A DNA stretch of 38,328 nt from Clostridiales bacterium UBA2432 (GCA_002342805.1 DDQW01000028.1:1-38328); one strand, 5' to 3'; positions 1 to 8,029 are shown, numbered from the stretch's first letter. The notes: a model not told the origin generated them from the sequence alone. Numbers and translations: made by a program.

Positions 1-60
1 GCGTTATTTTATCACACTGTCAAAACACAGCGTTAAAGGCGAATTGTGCCATTTTTCGCT

Positions 61-107
61 AAAAAAATAATGACATCTTAGCAAAATTCGTTACGACTAA
101 GATGTCA
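61..107 (-). terminator. Rho-independent terminator of the DJ-1/PfpI gene
   Basis: A perfect 11-bp inverted repeat (TGACATCTTAG at 71-81 with its complement at 97-107) is followed on the minus strand by a run of seven T (61-67). It lies about 50 bases past the stop of the minus-strand DJ-1/PfpI gene. Nothing else is recognisable in bases 1-158. Confidence 0.8.
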
Positions 108-158
108 AAATTCGATTTTATTTATTATGTTAGATAGCTTTCAAATATATTAGATTTC

Positions 159-704
159 CTAATTAATAATCATACGGTGGGCTAACTTATCGATTGCACT
201 TGGCTCTAGATAATCCTTCAGCAATTCAAATGCAAACTTTAGACTAACTCCAGGACCTTTTCCTGTAATAATGTTCCCATCACGAACAATTTCTTGGTCC
301 AAGACATGGGCCCCTTTAAGCGCTTCTTCATTTCCCGGGTAGCAAGTTGCCATCTTACCTTCAAGTATGCCATTTTGTCCCAAAACACTTGGAGCAGCAC
401 ATATTGCCGCAACTTTTTTTCCTTCTTGATGGACCTTAACCAGAAGTTCACATAATCCTTCATGCTTGCCAAGATTTTCCGTTCCAGGCCCTCCCGGTAG
501 AATAAATAGTTCGTATTCCGTATAATCAATTGAAAAGAACAAGGCATCGCTTTTGACAATCACTCCATGTGCACCTTCAACATCCTCCATACCGGATACT
601 GAGATTGTGTCGAGATCAACTCCCCCTCTCCTTAAAACGTCAATAATGCTTAATGCTTCTATTTCTTCAAAGCCTGTTGCTAAAAACAAAGCAGCTTTTC
701 CCAT
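159..704 (-). CDS. DJ-1/PfpI family protein (YajL/ThiJ-like)
   Basis: A 181-aa cytosolic protein of the DJ-1/PfpI superfamily, whose members include deglycase/chaperone-like proteins and glutamine-amidotransferase-like hydrolases. The nucleophile-elbow motif AAICAAPSVLG places the reactive Cys near residue 102. A conserved Glu sits in GFEEIEA near the N-terminus, and FILPGGPGTENL matches the family's PGG loop. Length is typical for single-domain YajL/DJ-1. The start is supported by TTAGGAGG six bases upstream of ATG. It is transcribed alone, divergently from the CYTH gene, and ends in its own terminator. The exact activity cannot be told from sequence; a role in oxidative or carbonyl stress is a family-level guess. 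Confidence 0.88.
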   Translation of the reverse strand: MGKAALFLATGFEEIEALSIIDVLRRGGVDLDTISVSGMEDVEGAHGVIVKSDALFFSIDYTEYELFILPGGPGTENLGKHEGLCELLVKVHQEGKKVAAICAAPSVLGQNGILEGKMATCYPGNEEALKGAHVLDQEIVRDGNIITGKGPGVSLKFAFELLKDYLEPSAIDKLAHRMIIN

Positions 705-745
705 AACAGCCTCCTAAATAACTATGATTCAATATTATTTTACGC

Positions 746-751
746 TATAAT
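746..751 (+). promoter_or_regulatory. Probable -10 box for the CYTH gene
   Basis: TATAAT lies 54 bases upstream of the CYTH start in the AT-rich divergent gap 705-805. The -35 region (around 723-728, TATGAT) is weak, so this is a tentative call. The oppositely directed promoter of the DJ-1 gene must lie in the same gap but could not be fixed. Confidence 0.4.
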
Positions 752-805
752 ATTATTAAATCTATTTTACCATTTTATATTTTAAAAAACAAGGAGTTAA
801 CGCTT

Positions 806-1252
806 ATGGAAATTGAGAAAAAGTTTCTGATCAAAAGACTTCCTACTAATTTAGGCAGTTACCCCCACACACACATCAAACAAGGTTACATTTCAACCTC
901 TCCTGTTATTCGTATACGACAGCTTGGGGATAACTTTATCTTAACTATAAAAGGAAAAGGTCTTCTTGAACGAGAAGAATACGAGTTGAATATAACTAAA
1001 GACCAATTTCAACAGCTTTCAGAAAAAGTCGAGGGAACCGTTATAGACAAAACCCGCTACTATATACCTTACGAAAATTATACGATTGAGCTTGATCTTT
1101 TTCATGGTCATTATCAAGACCTGCAAGTCGCCGAAGTGGAATTTGAGACCCTTGATGACGCTCATGCATTTATGCCACCCGAATGGTTTGGCGAGGATGT
1201 CACTCATGATGTAAACTATCAAAACAGTACCCTCAGTCAGAAAAAGGAATAG
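806..1252 (+). CDS. CYTH domain protein
   Basis: A 148-aa protein that starts with the CYTH signature ExExK (EIEKK, residues 2-6). CYTH domains form a triphosphate tunnel of acidic and basic residues and hydrolyse or cyclise organic triphosphates or inorganic tripolyphosphate. Alternating charged strands such as IRIRQLG, TIKGKG and EREEYE fit this fold, and the length matches small bacterial CYTH phosphatases. The start is supported by AAGGAG (791-796) nine bases upstream. The gene stands alone and its stop codon lies inside the following terminator stem. Substrate is unknown; tripolyphosphatase is the commonest activity in the bacterial family. Confidence 0.85.
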   Translation: MEIEKKFLIKRLPTNLGSYPHTHIKQGYISTSPVIRIRQLGDNFILTIKGKGLLEREEYELNITKDQFQQLSEKVEGTVIDKTRYYIPYENYTIELDLFHGHYQDLQVAEVEFETLDDAHAFMPPEWFGEDVTHDVNYQNSTLSQKKE

Positions 1253-1270
1253 CCAACGGCTATTCCTTTT
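1242..1270 (+). terminator. Bidirectional terminator between CYTH gene and ABC permease gene
   Basis: A perfect 13-bp stem (1242-1254 with 1258-1270) with a three-base AAC loop, flanked by A and T runs. It can end the plus-strand CYTH transcript and the convergent minus-strand exporter operon. The CYTH stop codon (1250-1252) is within the stem. Confidence 0.85.
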
Positions 1271-1282
1271 CATTTATTCATC

Positions 1283-2500
1283 TTATTCATATCTCAAGGA
1301 TTCAATCGGATCTAAATCTGCAGCCTTTTTCGCCGGATAAACTCCAAAAATAATACCTAATAAAATCGATCCTAAAAAAGTAAAGACGACTGTTTTCAAA
1401 TCAACGACTGGTGGGATTTTTATGAGCGCTGAAATGATACCGCCTGTCGCAATTCCTAATATGATTCCGATCAGTCCGCTAAATCCGGTCATCATAATCG
1501 ATTCTGTTAAAAACTGAAGTATGATATCTCTTTTTTTTGCCCCTATTGCCTTTCGAAGTCCAATCTCTCGAATCCGTTCTGTTACAGAAACTAGGAGGAT
1601 ATTTATAATTCCAATACCACCAACAATCAGAGTTATCACTGCAATAACAACGAAGATCATTGAGATGACATCAAGAACACTGCCAACAGATTTTTGAATA
1701 TCTTCGATACTCGTTGCCATGTATTTGTCTTCATTTTGATTGACAAACTCAAGTAACCGAACAATTTTTTCTCCGGCTTCTTTCAAATTAGTTCCTTGGT
1801 AAACAGATACTTGAATCTGATCGACTGTATCATTATCAAAAAATGATTGGGTCAAACTTACAGGAACAATCACTTCAATCGGCATTTCCATACCCGCTGT
1901 CATGGAAGCAAAAAGCCCATCTTCCGTATTCATGACACCGATGACCCGAAATTTCAGCAAATCCCCATAATAATTTGTGATCGTAACTTCTTCACCAATA
2001 ATATCTGTCCGGTTAAAATATTCTTTCGCATAAGTATCCGGAACTACAATGACACGACGTTGTCCGGCAATATCTTCTGCCGATATAAATCGTCCGTGCA
2101 CAAAATCAATGGTTTGAAAATTCGGGTATTCATGCGTGGCACCTGTGACATATGCCGTTCGATAGCCATCTTCCACACGAATATCTGAATAGAAGACTTG
2201 GGCTGCAGAACCGAACTCAACTTCCGGAACCCCTGCCTTAATCATTTCAAGATCATCCAATGTCAAACGATCACGTTGTTCTAGCTCGTTTCCACTGCCT
2301 TGCATGTTCTGTATAATGATGGAATTTGCCCCCATTTTATTGAACTCATCTAACATAAATACTTTTGCCGCATTGCTAATCGCAAGTATTGCTACGACAG
2401 AAAAAACTCCCATAATAATTCCAAGCATGGTCAAAATCGATCTTAACTTGTTCGTTGATAAGCTTAAATATGCTTGTTTAAAATTCTCTGTAAAATGCAT
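1283..2500 (-). CDS. MacB/FtsX-type ABC transporter permease
   Basis: A 405-aa permease with the MacB layout: one membrane segment near residues 20-42 after the amphipathic start NFKQAYLSLSTNKLRS, a large extracytoplasmic MacB periplasmic-core-like domain (about 45-265), then three membrane segments (about 275-300, 330-355, 368-392). The cytoplasmic stretch TERIREIGLRKAIGAKKRDI is the conserved coupling motif of FtsX permeases, and the end DPIESLRYE is typical of LolC/MacB permeases. Its ATG follows the adaptor stop directly (TAGATG), so the two are translationally linked. With the upstream ATPase and adaptor it probably forms a mechanotransmission exporter for a peptide, lipid or drug. The substrate is unknown. 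Confidence 0.9.
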   Translation of the reverse strand: MHFTENFKQAYLSLSTNKLRSILTMLGIIMGVFSVVAILAISNAAKVFMLDEFNKMGANSIIIQNMQGSGNELEQRDRLTLDDLEMIKAGVPEVEFGSAAQVFYSDIRVEDGYRTAYVTGATHEYPNFQTIDFVHGRFISAEDIAGQRRVIVVPDTYAKEYFNRTDIIGEEVTITNYYGDLLKFRVIGVMNTEDGLFASMTAGMEMPIEVIVPVSLTQSFFDNDTVDQIQVSVYQGTNLKEAGEKIVRLLEFVNQNEDKYMATSIEDIQKSVGSVLDVISMIFVVIAVITLIVGGIGIINILLVSVTERIREIGLRKAIGAKKRDIILQFLTESIMMTGFSGLIGIILGIATGGIISALIKIPPVVDLKTVVFTFLGSILLGIIFGVYPAKKAADLDPIESLRYE

Positions 2501-3868
2501 CTAGTTCCCTTCTTTCACCGTTTGTTCATTTACGGTTACTTTCATCCCATCTTTTAACATAAGCGATGGATTTACAACCACACGTTCATTTTCTGAGATC
2601 CCGGTAATAATTTCTGCGTCAAAATCTGAGGTAATACCAACTTCAACAACTCGCTCTTCTAAAACGTTCTCCTCATTAACCACAAAAACTGTTTTTTGCC
2701 CCTCTTTTTCTCGTCCAAACATTTCATAAGATATAACAATCGCTTGATCATTTTTAAGCGTTGTAATCTCGCATTCAAGCGTATAGCCTGGTTTCACTTG
2801 CTCCACACCTTCTTGAACACGCATTTCAACTAATATTGATGTTGATTCTCGCCCATTAATCACAGCCTTTGAAGCAATCGGCGAGATATAATCTACGACA
2901 CCTTTCACTTGAACCGAATCATCAATAGCATCTCCTGTTAAGATGACTTCTTGGCCAATTTCAATATCACGTATATCATATTCGCGAATAAAGGCTTCAA
3001 CTTTAATCTCCTCACCCGAGATAATTGTTGCAATGGGTGCTTGAACACTAAGGAAATCCCCTTCTTTGATATCCATCTCAGCTACAATACCGTCAATGGT
3101 CACTTGTCCAAGTGTTCGATATTCCTCAATGCTTTCTTCAAGGTTTTTAATATCAATCGCTGTACTTTCCAAAGCCAATCGTTGGGCCTTAATATCAAAT
3201 TCTTTCGATTGATTCGAGTTTGCCTGTGTTGATTGTATTTCTTGAACACTGGCTTGGCTTTGTTCCAAACTTAACTTGGCATTTTCCATTTGTTTTTTTG
3301 CATTTTCCAAACTCGTTTTTATTGAATCAAACTCCACTTCTGAAATAATTCCTGCGCTAAAAAGCTCTTGATGCTTTGCAAGTTCTTCTTCTTGCTTTTT
3401 CACTTCATTTACTGCTGCCTCATAGTTAAGTCGTGATAATTCACTGCTAATTTTAGCACTTTCAGCACCGGTTACATTTCTATCCGAGCTTAATCGGCTA
3501 AGTTGTAAATATTCCCGTTCTTGATTTAATTTCAACTTAGCTAGTTGGTCTTCAAGCTCTGTTACATCCACATCAAAAAGAATATCTCCACTTTTTACTG
3601 TATCACCTTTTTCTTTATAGACATTGGTAATTTCTAGGGCTTCATTCGCACGAATTTCTTGCTTTAAGGATTCTTTTGCTACACCTGTTACTGTGACGCT
3701 TGATGTTATTTCTTCTACTTCAACGGTCTCTACTGTAACCTCTTGGGCTTTACCACCACCAAAGCTTATTCCGCCTTCGCTATCATTCATACTTTGGCGC
3801 CACATATTGATTCCAATTATTGCTACTAATGCGATCATAATTCCTATCGCAATGAATACTTTTTTCAT
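2501..3868 (-). CDS. HlyD/MacA-type adaptor subunit of ABC exporter
   Basis: A 455-aa membrane-anchored periplasmic-adaptor-like protein. Residues 5-23 form an uncleaved N-terminal membrane anchor. A split biotinyl/lipoyl-like domain follows (about 50-110 and 255-290, with GDTVKSGDILFDVD and EGDFLSVQAPIATI). A long coiled coil of about 140 residues rich in E, K, Q and L lies between them, then beta-barrel and membrane-proximal domains. This is the MacA/YknX layout; in Gram-positives such adaptors work with MacB-type permeases without an outer-membrane channel. It sits between the Yip1 gene (8-base gap) and the permease gene (no gap). Confidence 0.9.
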   Translation of the reverse strand: MKKVFIAIGIMIALVAIIGINMWRQSMNDSEGGISFGGGKAQEVTVETVEVEEITSSVTVTGVAKESLKQEIRANEALEITNVYKEKGDTVKSGDILFDVDVTELEDQLAKLKLNQEREYLQLSRLSSDRNVTGAESAKISSELSRLNYEAAVNEVKKQEEELAKHQELFSAGIISEVEFDSIKTSLENAKKQMENAKLSLEQSQASVQEIQSTQANSNQSKEFDIKAQRLALESTAIDIKNLEESIEEYRTLGQVTIDGIVAEMDIKEGDFLSVQAPIATIISGEEIKVEAFIREYDIRDIEIGQEVILTGDAIDDSVQVKGVVDYISPIASKAVINGRESTSILVEMRVQEGVEQVKPGYTLECEITTLKNDQAIVISYEMFGREKEGQKTVFVVNEENVLEERVVEVGITSDFDAEIITGISENERVVVNPSLMLKDGMKVTVNEQTVKEGN

Positions 3869-3876
3869 CCAATCAC

Positions 3877-4638
3877 CTATCCCATCATCCCCGTCATCAT
3901 TGACGATATACCTAAGCTAGCGCCTGTAAAGAGCATACTTATTAACAATGCTACGATGACAGATATTAACGCTGCTTTTTTACTTACTTTAGCCACAATA
4001 CGCATACCATAATACATAACAATCAGTCCCCAAATACCAAAGAATTCAATTGGCGTAATCAAGCCACCAATAAAAGTTGTTTGCATCGACTGAGGTAATA
4101 CCATAACTAGACTTGTGTAGGATTGTGCAGGGCTTCCTGAAAGAACAAGAATCGTTAAAATAATATAGGATAGCAACCCAATAAGAGTTACATGCAGTCG
4201 CGCAGAAAACAATCGACTATAGCCTACATCTGATTTTGCAATCTTTGCCGCAACAAAATAGTATAAACTACTTATCGCCACTCCCGCTATAGCTCCTACT
4301 GATGCAACTAAAATCATACTCCATTTACTAATGTTCATCTGCATGCTTAAGAACTCATCTGTAATTTCAATCCCTGAGGTCGCCATGGTAGTTTCCAGAC
4401 TCTCAATAATCATCTGCTCATAACCGGACCATGCAAGAAAAAAATGCGCCGCCGGTATAATTAAAATCAGTAGAATCGGTATTAAATAACTGGGTTTTAC
4501 GCTAATTGCTAAGAGTGTTTTTTTGGGCGATGTAATAATTCCTATCGCTTTTTGAAACCCATTCATATTCACATACTCTTCGTTCAGTTCTACTTCTGTT
4601 GTTTCATTCACATTATCTTTTTCATTAAATTCACTCAT
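3877..4638 (-). CDS. Yip1-family multi-pass membrane protein
   Basis: A 253-aa integral membrane protein. A charged cytosolic N-terminus (about 35 residues) leads into the segment GFQKAIGIITSPKKTLLAI, typical of bacterial Yip1/YIPF-like proteins. Five hydrophobic segments follow (about 48-68, 105-130, 150-170, 185-212, 222-245). Its ATG lies one base after the ATPase stop, and its ribosome binding site AAAGGAGG lies inside the last ATPase codons, so the two are coupled. In Bacillus, YknW is a Yip1 protein encoded with the YknXYZ exporter and helps its assembly; the same role is the likeliest here. That is inference from operon context and family. Confidence 0.8.
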   Translation of the reverse strand: MSEFNEKDNVNETTEVELNEEYVNMNGFQKAIGIITSPKKTLLAISVKPSYLIPILLILIIPAAHFFLAWSGYEQMIIESLETTMATSGIEITDEFLSMQMNISKWSMILVASVGAIAGVAISSLYYFVAAKIAKSDVGYSRLFSARLHVTLIGLLSYIILTILVLSGSPAQSYTSLVMVLPQSMQTTFIGGLITPIEFFGIWGLIVMYYGMRIVAKVSKKAALISVIVALLISMLFTGASLGISSMMTGMMG

Positions 4639-4639
4639 C

Positions 4640-5389
4640 CTATTTTCCTCCTTTTAATGATGCATTAAGTACACGTTGTTTTTCTTCTAATATTTGTTGA
4701 GCATTTAGAGGGGATAAAACCCTTTGATCTTTTATTAACAAACCATCTTCAAATGTTACGATTCGATGTGTATGGTCTGCTATATCAGGCTCATGTGTTA
4801 CGATTAATACCGTTACACCTTCATCGTTTAACTGTTGAAAAATCGCCATGATTTCTTCAGACGATACAGAGTCTAGATTACCTGTCGGCTCGTCGGCTAA
4901 TAAAATTGCCGGATTGTTGACTAAGGCTCTAGCTATGGCTACTCGTTGTTTTTGTCCTCCGGACATTTCATTTGGTTTGTGGTCCATCCGATCGGCCAGG
5001 CCAACGCGTCTCATAGCTTCTATTGCACGTTCTTTTCGCTCTTTGTGATGAACTCCTGCATAGATCATGGGCAGTTCAACATTTTTAAGTGCCGAAATAC
5101 GTGGCAACAAGTTGAAGGATTGAAAAACAAAACCAATTTTTTTGTTCCGAATCGTTGCCAACTCATTCTCATTTAGCTTGGAAACATCTACATCATCGAG
5201 TTGATATGATCCATAAGACGCTCTATCTAAGCAACCGATGATGTTCATCAATGTTGACTTTCCTGAACCCGACGGTCCCATAATTGATATAAACTCACCT
5301 TCTTCGACTGTCAAGTCGATACCTCGAAGAGCCTTTACTGCTATTTGGCCTGAGCCATATGTTTTTCCTAATTGATTCATTTGAAGCAT
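4640..5389 (-). CDS. ABC transporter ATP-binding protein (MacB/LolD/YknY type)
   Basis: A 249-aa ATPase with Walker A GPSGSGKST, Q-loop VFQSFNLLP, signature MSGGQKQRVAIARAL, Walker B ILLADEPTGNLDS and switch His in VTHEPD. TGNLDS and the overall length identify the MacB/LolD class that pairs with FtsX-type permeases. The reading frame is open a further 13 codons upstream, but ATG at 5389 is preceded by AAGGTG at good spacing while the upstream ATG has no such site, so the shorter form is preferred. It is the first gene of the ATPase-Yip1-adaptor-permease operon. Confidence 0.92.
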   Translation of the reverse strand: MLQMNQLGKTYGSGQIAVKALRGIDLTVEEGEFISIMGPSGSGKSTLMNIIGCLDRASYGSYQLDDVDVSKLNENELATIRNKKIGFVFQSFNLLPRISALKNVELPMIYAGVHHKERKERAIEAMRRVGLADRMDHKPNEMSGGQKQRVAIARALVNNPAILLADEPTGNLDSVSSEEIMAIFQQLNDEGVTVLIVTHEPDIADHTHRIVTFEDGLLIKDQRVLSPLNAQQILEEKQRVLNASLKGGK

Positions 5390-5474
5390 GTTGGTCACCT
5401 TACTCTTCCCTATTCGTAACAATAGCATTTACTTCTCTCTTGTACTATATTACAATCTATTCCGGATTTTTTCC

Positions 5475-5511
5475 ATTATAATTGCATTAAATATGCCTTA
5501 ACTTGTCTTAA
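5475..5511 (-). promoter_or_regulatory. Candidate activator-dependent promoter of the ABC exporter operon
   Basis: Minus-strand -10 box TATAAT at 5475-5480. The expected -35 position (5498-5503) is not consensus; instead TTAAG occurs twice with a 10-base period (complements at 5497-5501 and 5507-5511). Tandem pentamers one helical turn apart over a poor -35 are typical of OmpR/PhoB-family response-regulator sites. No such regulator is encoded in the window. Confidence 0.5.
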
Positions 5512-5545
5512 TGATACATTTTTAGATACAAATCCTCATCTTCAC

Positions 5546-5574
5546 TTCAATCACCCATTGATTTATGGTATATT
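5546..5574 (+). promoter_or_regulatory. Extended -10 promoter of the alkyltransferase gene
   Basis: TTCAAT (5546-5551), 17 bases, then TATATT (5569-5574) preceded by TG one base upstream (extended -10). It lies 39 bases before the start codon. Confidence 0.5.
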
Positions 5575-5613
5575 ATGACTATCATTAGATCCATATTGAA
5601 AGGAATGTTAACC

Positions 5614-6078
5614 ATGGAAAAATACGCATTTTATACATTTAAAAGCTTTGATTCCAGAATTATAAAAATCGGCCATAGCGACAATCAGGTATCGTCCATC
5701 TCCCTTGCTCTTAAGGTCGATGAAAAAAATGATACCACTGACTTTACTGACGAGGTCTATCTTCAATTAAGTGAATATTTTGAAGGAAGGCGTGAACACT
5801 TTGATTTACCACTTCTATTTCATGGCACTGAATTTCAGAAGAAAGTATGGAATGCCCTTTGTCAGATTCCTTATGGACAGACACGCTCCTATAAGCAAAT
5901 CGCTGAATATATTGACAATCCAAAGGCCTGTCGCGCTGTGGGAATGGCTAACAATAAAAATCCCCTTATGATTATCGTTCCTTGTCATCGCGTTATCGGA
6001 TCGAACGGTAGCTTAACCGGCTATGCCGGAGGCCTTGATATAAAACAAGAACTTTTAACTCTTGAGAGAAAAAATTAA
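5614..6078 (+). CDS. ogt: Methylated-DNA--protein-cysteine methyltransferase
   Basis: A 154-aa suicide DNA repair protein that moves the alkyl group from O6-alkylguanine (or O4-alkylthymine) to its own Cys. The active site IVPCHRVIG is intact, followed by GYAGGLDIKQELLTLE, which closes the active-site pocket. The DNA-recognition helix region SYKQIAEYIDNPKACRAVGMAN is canonical with its arginine finger. The N-terminal domain is short, as in Ogt/MGMT-only proteins, without an AdaA fusion. The start at 5614 is preferred over an in-frame ATG at 5575 because AAAGGA precedes it at about nine bases and 5575 overlaps the promoter. It is a single-gene unit divergent from the exporter operon. Confidence 0.93.
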   Translation: MEKYAFYTFKSFDSRIIKIGHSDNQVSSISLALKVDEKNDTTDFTDEVYLQLSEYFEGRREHFDLPLLFHGTEFQKKVWNALCQIPYGQTRSYKQIAEYIDNPKACRAVGMANNKNPLMIIVPCHRVIGSNGSLTGYAGGLDIKQELLTLERKN

Positions 6079-6089
6079 TTTCAGACATG

Positions 6090-6122
6090 AAAAAAGCCCC
6101 AAACCCTTGTAATCAAAAGCTT
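6090..6122 (-). terminator. Probable terminator of the tRNA operon
   Basis: On the minus strand AAGCTTT can pair with GGGGCTT (three G-U pairs) around a 15-base loop, followed by six T. It lies 14 bases past tRNA-Leu, the last gene of the cluster. The stem is weak, so confidence is moderate. Confidence 0.5.
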
Positions 6123-6135
6123 GAGACTCTGTTAA

Positions 6136-6217
6136 TGCGGGTGACAGGAGTTGAACCTGCACGCCGTAAAGCGCTAGATCCTAAGTCTAGTGCGTCTGCC
6201 AATTCCGCCACACCCGC
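6136..6217 (-). tRNA. tRNA-Leu (anticodon TAG)
   Basis: An 82-nt cloverleaf with acceptor GCGGGTG/CACCCGC and discriminator A, anticodon stem CTAGA/TCTAG around loop CTTAGGA (anticodon TAG), a class II long variable arm as expected for Leu, and T arm GGTTCAACTCC. CCA is not encoded. It is the last gene of the cluster. Confidence 0.95.
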
Positions 6218-6256
6218 ATTTGTTCTTGGCATAAATAGTATGAATACTATTTATAA

Positions 6257-6330
6257 TGAGGCACCCGGGACTCGAACCCGGGACACCTAGATTAAAAGTC
6301 TAGTGCTCTAGCCGACTGAGCTAGTGCCCC
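6257..6330 (-). tRNA. tRNA-Lys (anticodon TTT)
   Basis: A 74-nt cloverleaf with acceptor GGGGCAC/GTGCCTC (one G-T pair), discriminator A, anticodon loop CTTTTAA between CTAGA and TCTAG giving anticodon TTT, and T arm CGGGTTCGAGTCCCG. CCA is not encoded. Confidence 0.95.
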
Positions 6331-6334
6331 ATAG

Positions 6335-6406
6335 CTGGGCATGCTGGATTCGAACCAGCGAATGCAGGAGTCAAAGTCCTGTGCCTTACCGCTTGGCGAA
6401 TGCCCA
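6335..6406 (-). tRNA. tRNA-Gln (anticodon TTG)
   Basis: A 72-nt cloverleaf with acceptor TGGGCAT/ATGCCCA (T1-A72 pair and discriminator G, both usual for tRNA-Gln), anticodon stem CAGGA/TCCTG and loop CTTTGAC giving TTG. It is only four bases from tRNA-Lys, so the genes are processed from one transcript. Confidence 0.95.
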
Positions 6407-6445
6407 ATGTTACTTGTTATGTGTTTAAGTCATAAGATGACTTAG

Positions 6446-6520
6446 GGTGAGTAATGGGGTTCGAACCCACGGCCTCTAGAGCCACAATCTAGCGCTCTAA
6501 CCAACTGAGCTATACCCACC
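6446..6520 (-). tRNA. tRNA-His (anticodon GTG)
   Basis: A 75-nt gene including the encoded extra 5' G (G-1), which pairs with discriminator C73, the identity mark of tRNA-His. Anticodon loop TTGTGGC between CTAGA and TCTAG gives GTG. The acceptor is GTGGGTA/TACTCAC with one G-T pair. Confidence 0.95.
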
Positions 6521-6546
6521 AGATTTATTATTATTTTTGGAACAAA

Positions 6547-6620
6547 CGTGCCTGAGGGGATTCGAACCCATGACACCTGGCTTAGAAGGCCAGTGCTCTA
6601 TCCTACTGAGCTACAGGCAC
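6547..6620 (-). tRNA. tRNA-Arg (anticodon TCT)
   Basis: A 74-nt cloverleaf with acceptor GTGCCTG/CAGGCAC, discriminator G, anticodon stem CTGGC/GCCAG and loop CTTCTAA giving TCT, which reads AGA/AGG. These Arg codons are favoured in low-GC Firmicutes. Confidence 0.95.
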
Positions 6621-6653
6621 TTAATTTTATCCATGTAGCTTCGGATAAAAATA

Positions 6654-6724
6654 AGCGGGTGATGGGAATCGAACCCACGTATCCAGCTTGGAAGGCTGGT
6701 GTTCTACCATTGAACTACACCCGC
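6654..6724 (-). tRNA. tRNA-Gly (anticodon TCC)
   Basis: A 71-nt cloverleaf with acceptor GCGGGTG/CACCCGC, discriminator T, the short D loop usual for tRNA-Gly, anticodon stem CCAGC/GCTGG and loop CTTCCAA giving TCC. Confidence 0.95.
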
Positions 6725-6732
6725 ATATGTAG

Positions 6733-6807
6733 TCGGGGTGACAGGATTCGAACCTGCGGCCTCTTGAACCCAAATCAAGCGCTCTAGCCAAGCTGAGCCA
6801 CACCCCG
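6733..6807 (-). tRNA. tRNA-Pro (anticodon TGG)
   Basis: A 75-nt cloverleaf with acceptor CGGGGTG/CACCCCG (C1-G72, typical of bacterial tRNA-Pro), discriminator A, anticodon stem CTTGA/TCAAG and loop TTTGGGT giving TGG. It is the first gene of the tRNA operon. Confidence 0.95.
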
Positions 6808-6892
6808 ATTTTCATCGGTCACACTCTCGATTAAATGTCATCTAATTACTCAGTAATTTTTGATGTTTTCCTCAACTTCGAGCGCAAGTGAT

Positions 6893-6921
6893 ATTATACA
6901 CACATTATAAAGGCTTGTCAA
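6893..6921 (-). promoter_or_regulatory. Consensus sigma-A promoter of the tRNA operon
   Basis: On the minus strand TTGACA (6916-6921), 17 bases, TATAAT (6893-6898), a perfect match to the vegetative consensus. A leader of roughly 78 bases precedes tRNA-Pro. The promoter begins only seven bases past the yfcE stop, with no clear terminator between, so some read-through from the cell-wall operon is possible. Confidence 0.9.
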
Positions 6922-6927
6922 CACTTT

Positions 6928-7422
6928 TCAAAAACTTTTTTTATAATCGTTCAGAGTCCCGTGAATTCGCCCTTCTCCATCAATTTCAATTATACCGTAG
7001 GATGGATTTTTTGAATTTCTTGGCTGAGAAATACTTCCCGGATTCATAATTAAAATATCATTATCATATCCAAAATACGTCATATGTGTATGTCCAAATA
7101 ATGCCACATCAACATGATGATCCTCCGCTATTTTCTCTAAATGCGCCAAAGAAGATTTCACATGATAACGATGGCCATGTGTTAAAAGAAATTTCTTTTT
7201 TTTAATCTCGACAATAAAGGTATCCCTCACATCAGGATGGTATGAGTCACAATTACCACTAACATAATGGACAGGAATGTCACAAATCGCTTTTATATCC
7301 ATTGCATCTGCAACGAGGTCGCCTAGGTGCAAAATATGATTCAAATCGCTAATACGACCGATTAAATCGATGACATTACCAATATGATGATGCGTATCAC
7401 TAATTACTAATATTTTATACAT
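6928..7422 (-). CDS. YfcE/MJ0936-type metallophosphoesterase
   Basis: A 164-aa calcineurin-like phosphodiesterase of the small YfcE family. The metal-binding motifs are in order: SDTHHH (residues 8-13), HLGDLV, SGNCD, THGHRYH and FGHTHMTYFG. These proteins hydrolyse model phosphodiesters with Mn2+; the physiological substrate is not established. ATG follows GGAG at seven bases and the gene starts 12 bases after rdgB, as often seen in Firmicutes. It ends the murB-to-yfcE gene string. Confidence 0.9.
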   Translation of the reverse strand: MYKILVISDTHHHIGNVIDLIGRISDLNHILHLGDLVADAMDIKAICDIPVHYVSGNCDSYHPDVRDTFIVEIKKKKFLLTHGHRYHVKSSLAHLEKIAEDHHVDVALFGHTHMTYFGYDNDILIMNPGSISQPRNSKNPSYGIIEIDGEGRIHGTLNDYKKSF

Positions 7423-7434
7423 TACACAACTCCG

Positions 7435-8028
7435 CTATCCTTTAAAATACAGTTCTTTCATTTTTCGTAGAGCTTTCCCTCGATGACTCAATTGATTTTT
7501 TAATTCTGGCGGCATCTCAGATGTCGTCATTCCATATTCAGGCACATAAAAAATAGGGTCATAACCGAATCCGTTATCTCCCTTACTTTCATAACCGATG
7601 ATTCCTTCGATGGTTCCTCGAACAACATGGGTCCTACCATCAGGAAAGGCTACTGCAATTGCACATACAAAACGAGCAGTTCGCTCTTCTTCCGATACTT
7701 TTTTCATGCGATTCAAAATAATGGCATTTTTTTCTGAATAAGGTGTATCTTTTCCTAAATATCTTGCCGAATATACCCCCGGGGCTTGATCAAAAAAATC
7801 AATCTCCAGCCCCGAGTCATCAGCTAAAACGATGCTTTGACTCACTTCACAAATTTCTCTTGCTTTTTTTATAGCATTCGCTTCAAACGTATCCCCGTCT
7901 TCAACAACATCTATGTCGATTCCGGCTTCTTCCATTGATTGAACGCGATAGGGCAAGTCCGATAGTATCTCACGGACTTCCTTCATCTTACCTTCGTTTT
8001 TTGTTGCAAATATAATACATTGGTCCAT
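7435..8028 (-). CDS. rdgB: XTP/dITP diphosphatase (RdgB/HAM1)
   Basis: A 197-aa house-cleaning pyrophosphatase that removes dITP, XTP and dUTP-like non-canonical nucleotides before they enter DNA or RNA. The substrate-binding start FATKNEGKMKEVREIL and the metal-site motif LADDSGLEIDFF are intact, with APGVYSARY, GYDPIF and LSHRGKAL following in the usual order. Length is typical. It starts one base after the crh stop, with the binding site GAGGG inside the end of crh, so translation is probably coupled. Confidence 0.94.
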   Translation of the reverse strand: MDQCIIFATKNEGKMKEVREILSDLPYRVQSMEEAGIDIDVVEDGDTFEANAIKKAREICEVSQSIVLADDSGLEIDFFDQAPGVYSARYLGKDTPYSEKNAIILNRMKKVSEEERTARFVCAIAVAFPDGRTHVVRGTIEGIIGYESKGDNGFGYDPIFYVPEYGMTTSEMPPELKNQLSHRGKALRKMKELYFKG

Positions 8029-8029
8029 A

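Noticed and set aside
6087..6815. Open frames through the tRNA cluster (for example 6087-6290, 6548-6787 and 6627-6815)
   Set aside because: Their peptides, such as VTGVEPARRKALD, are the well-known spurious translations of tRNA genes; seven complete cloverleaves explain the region.
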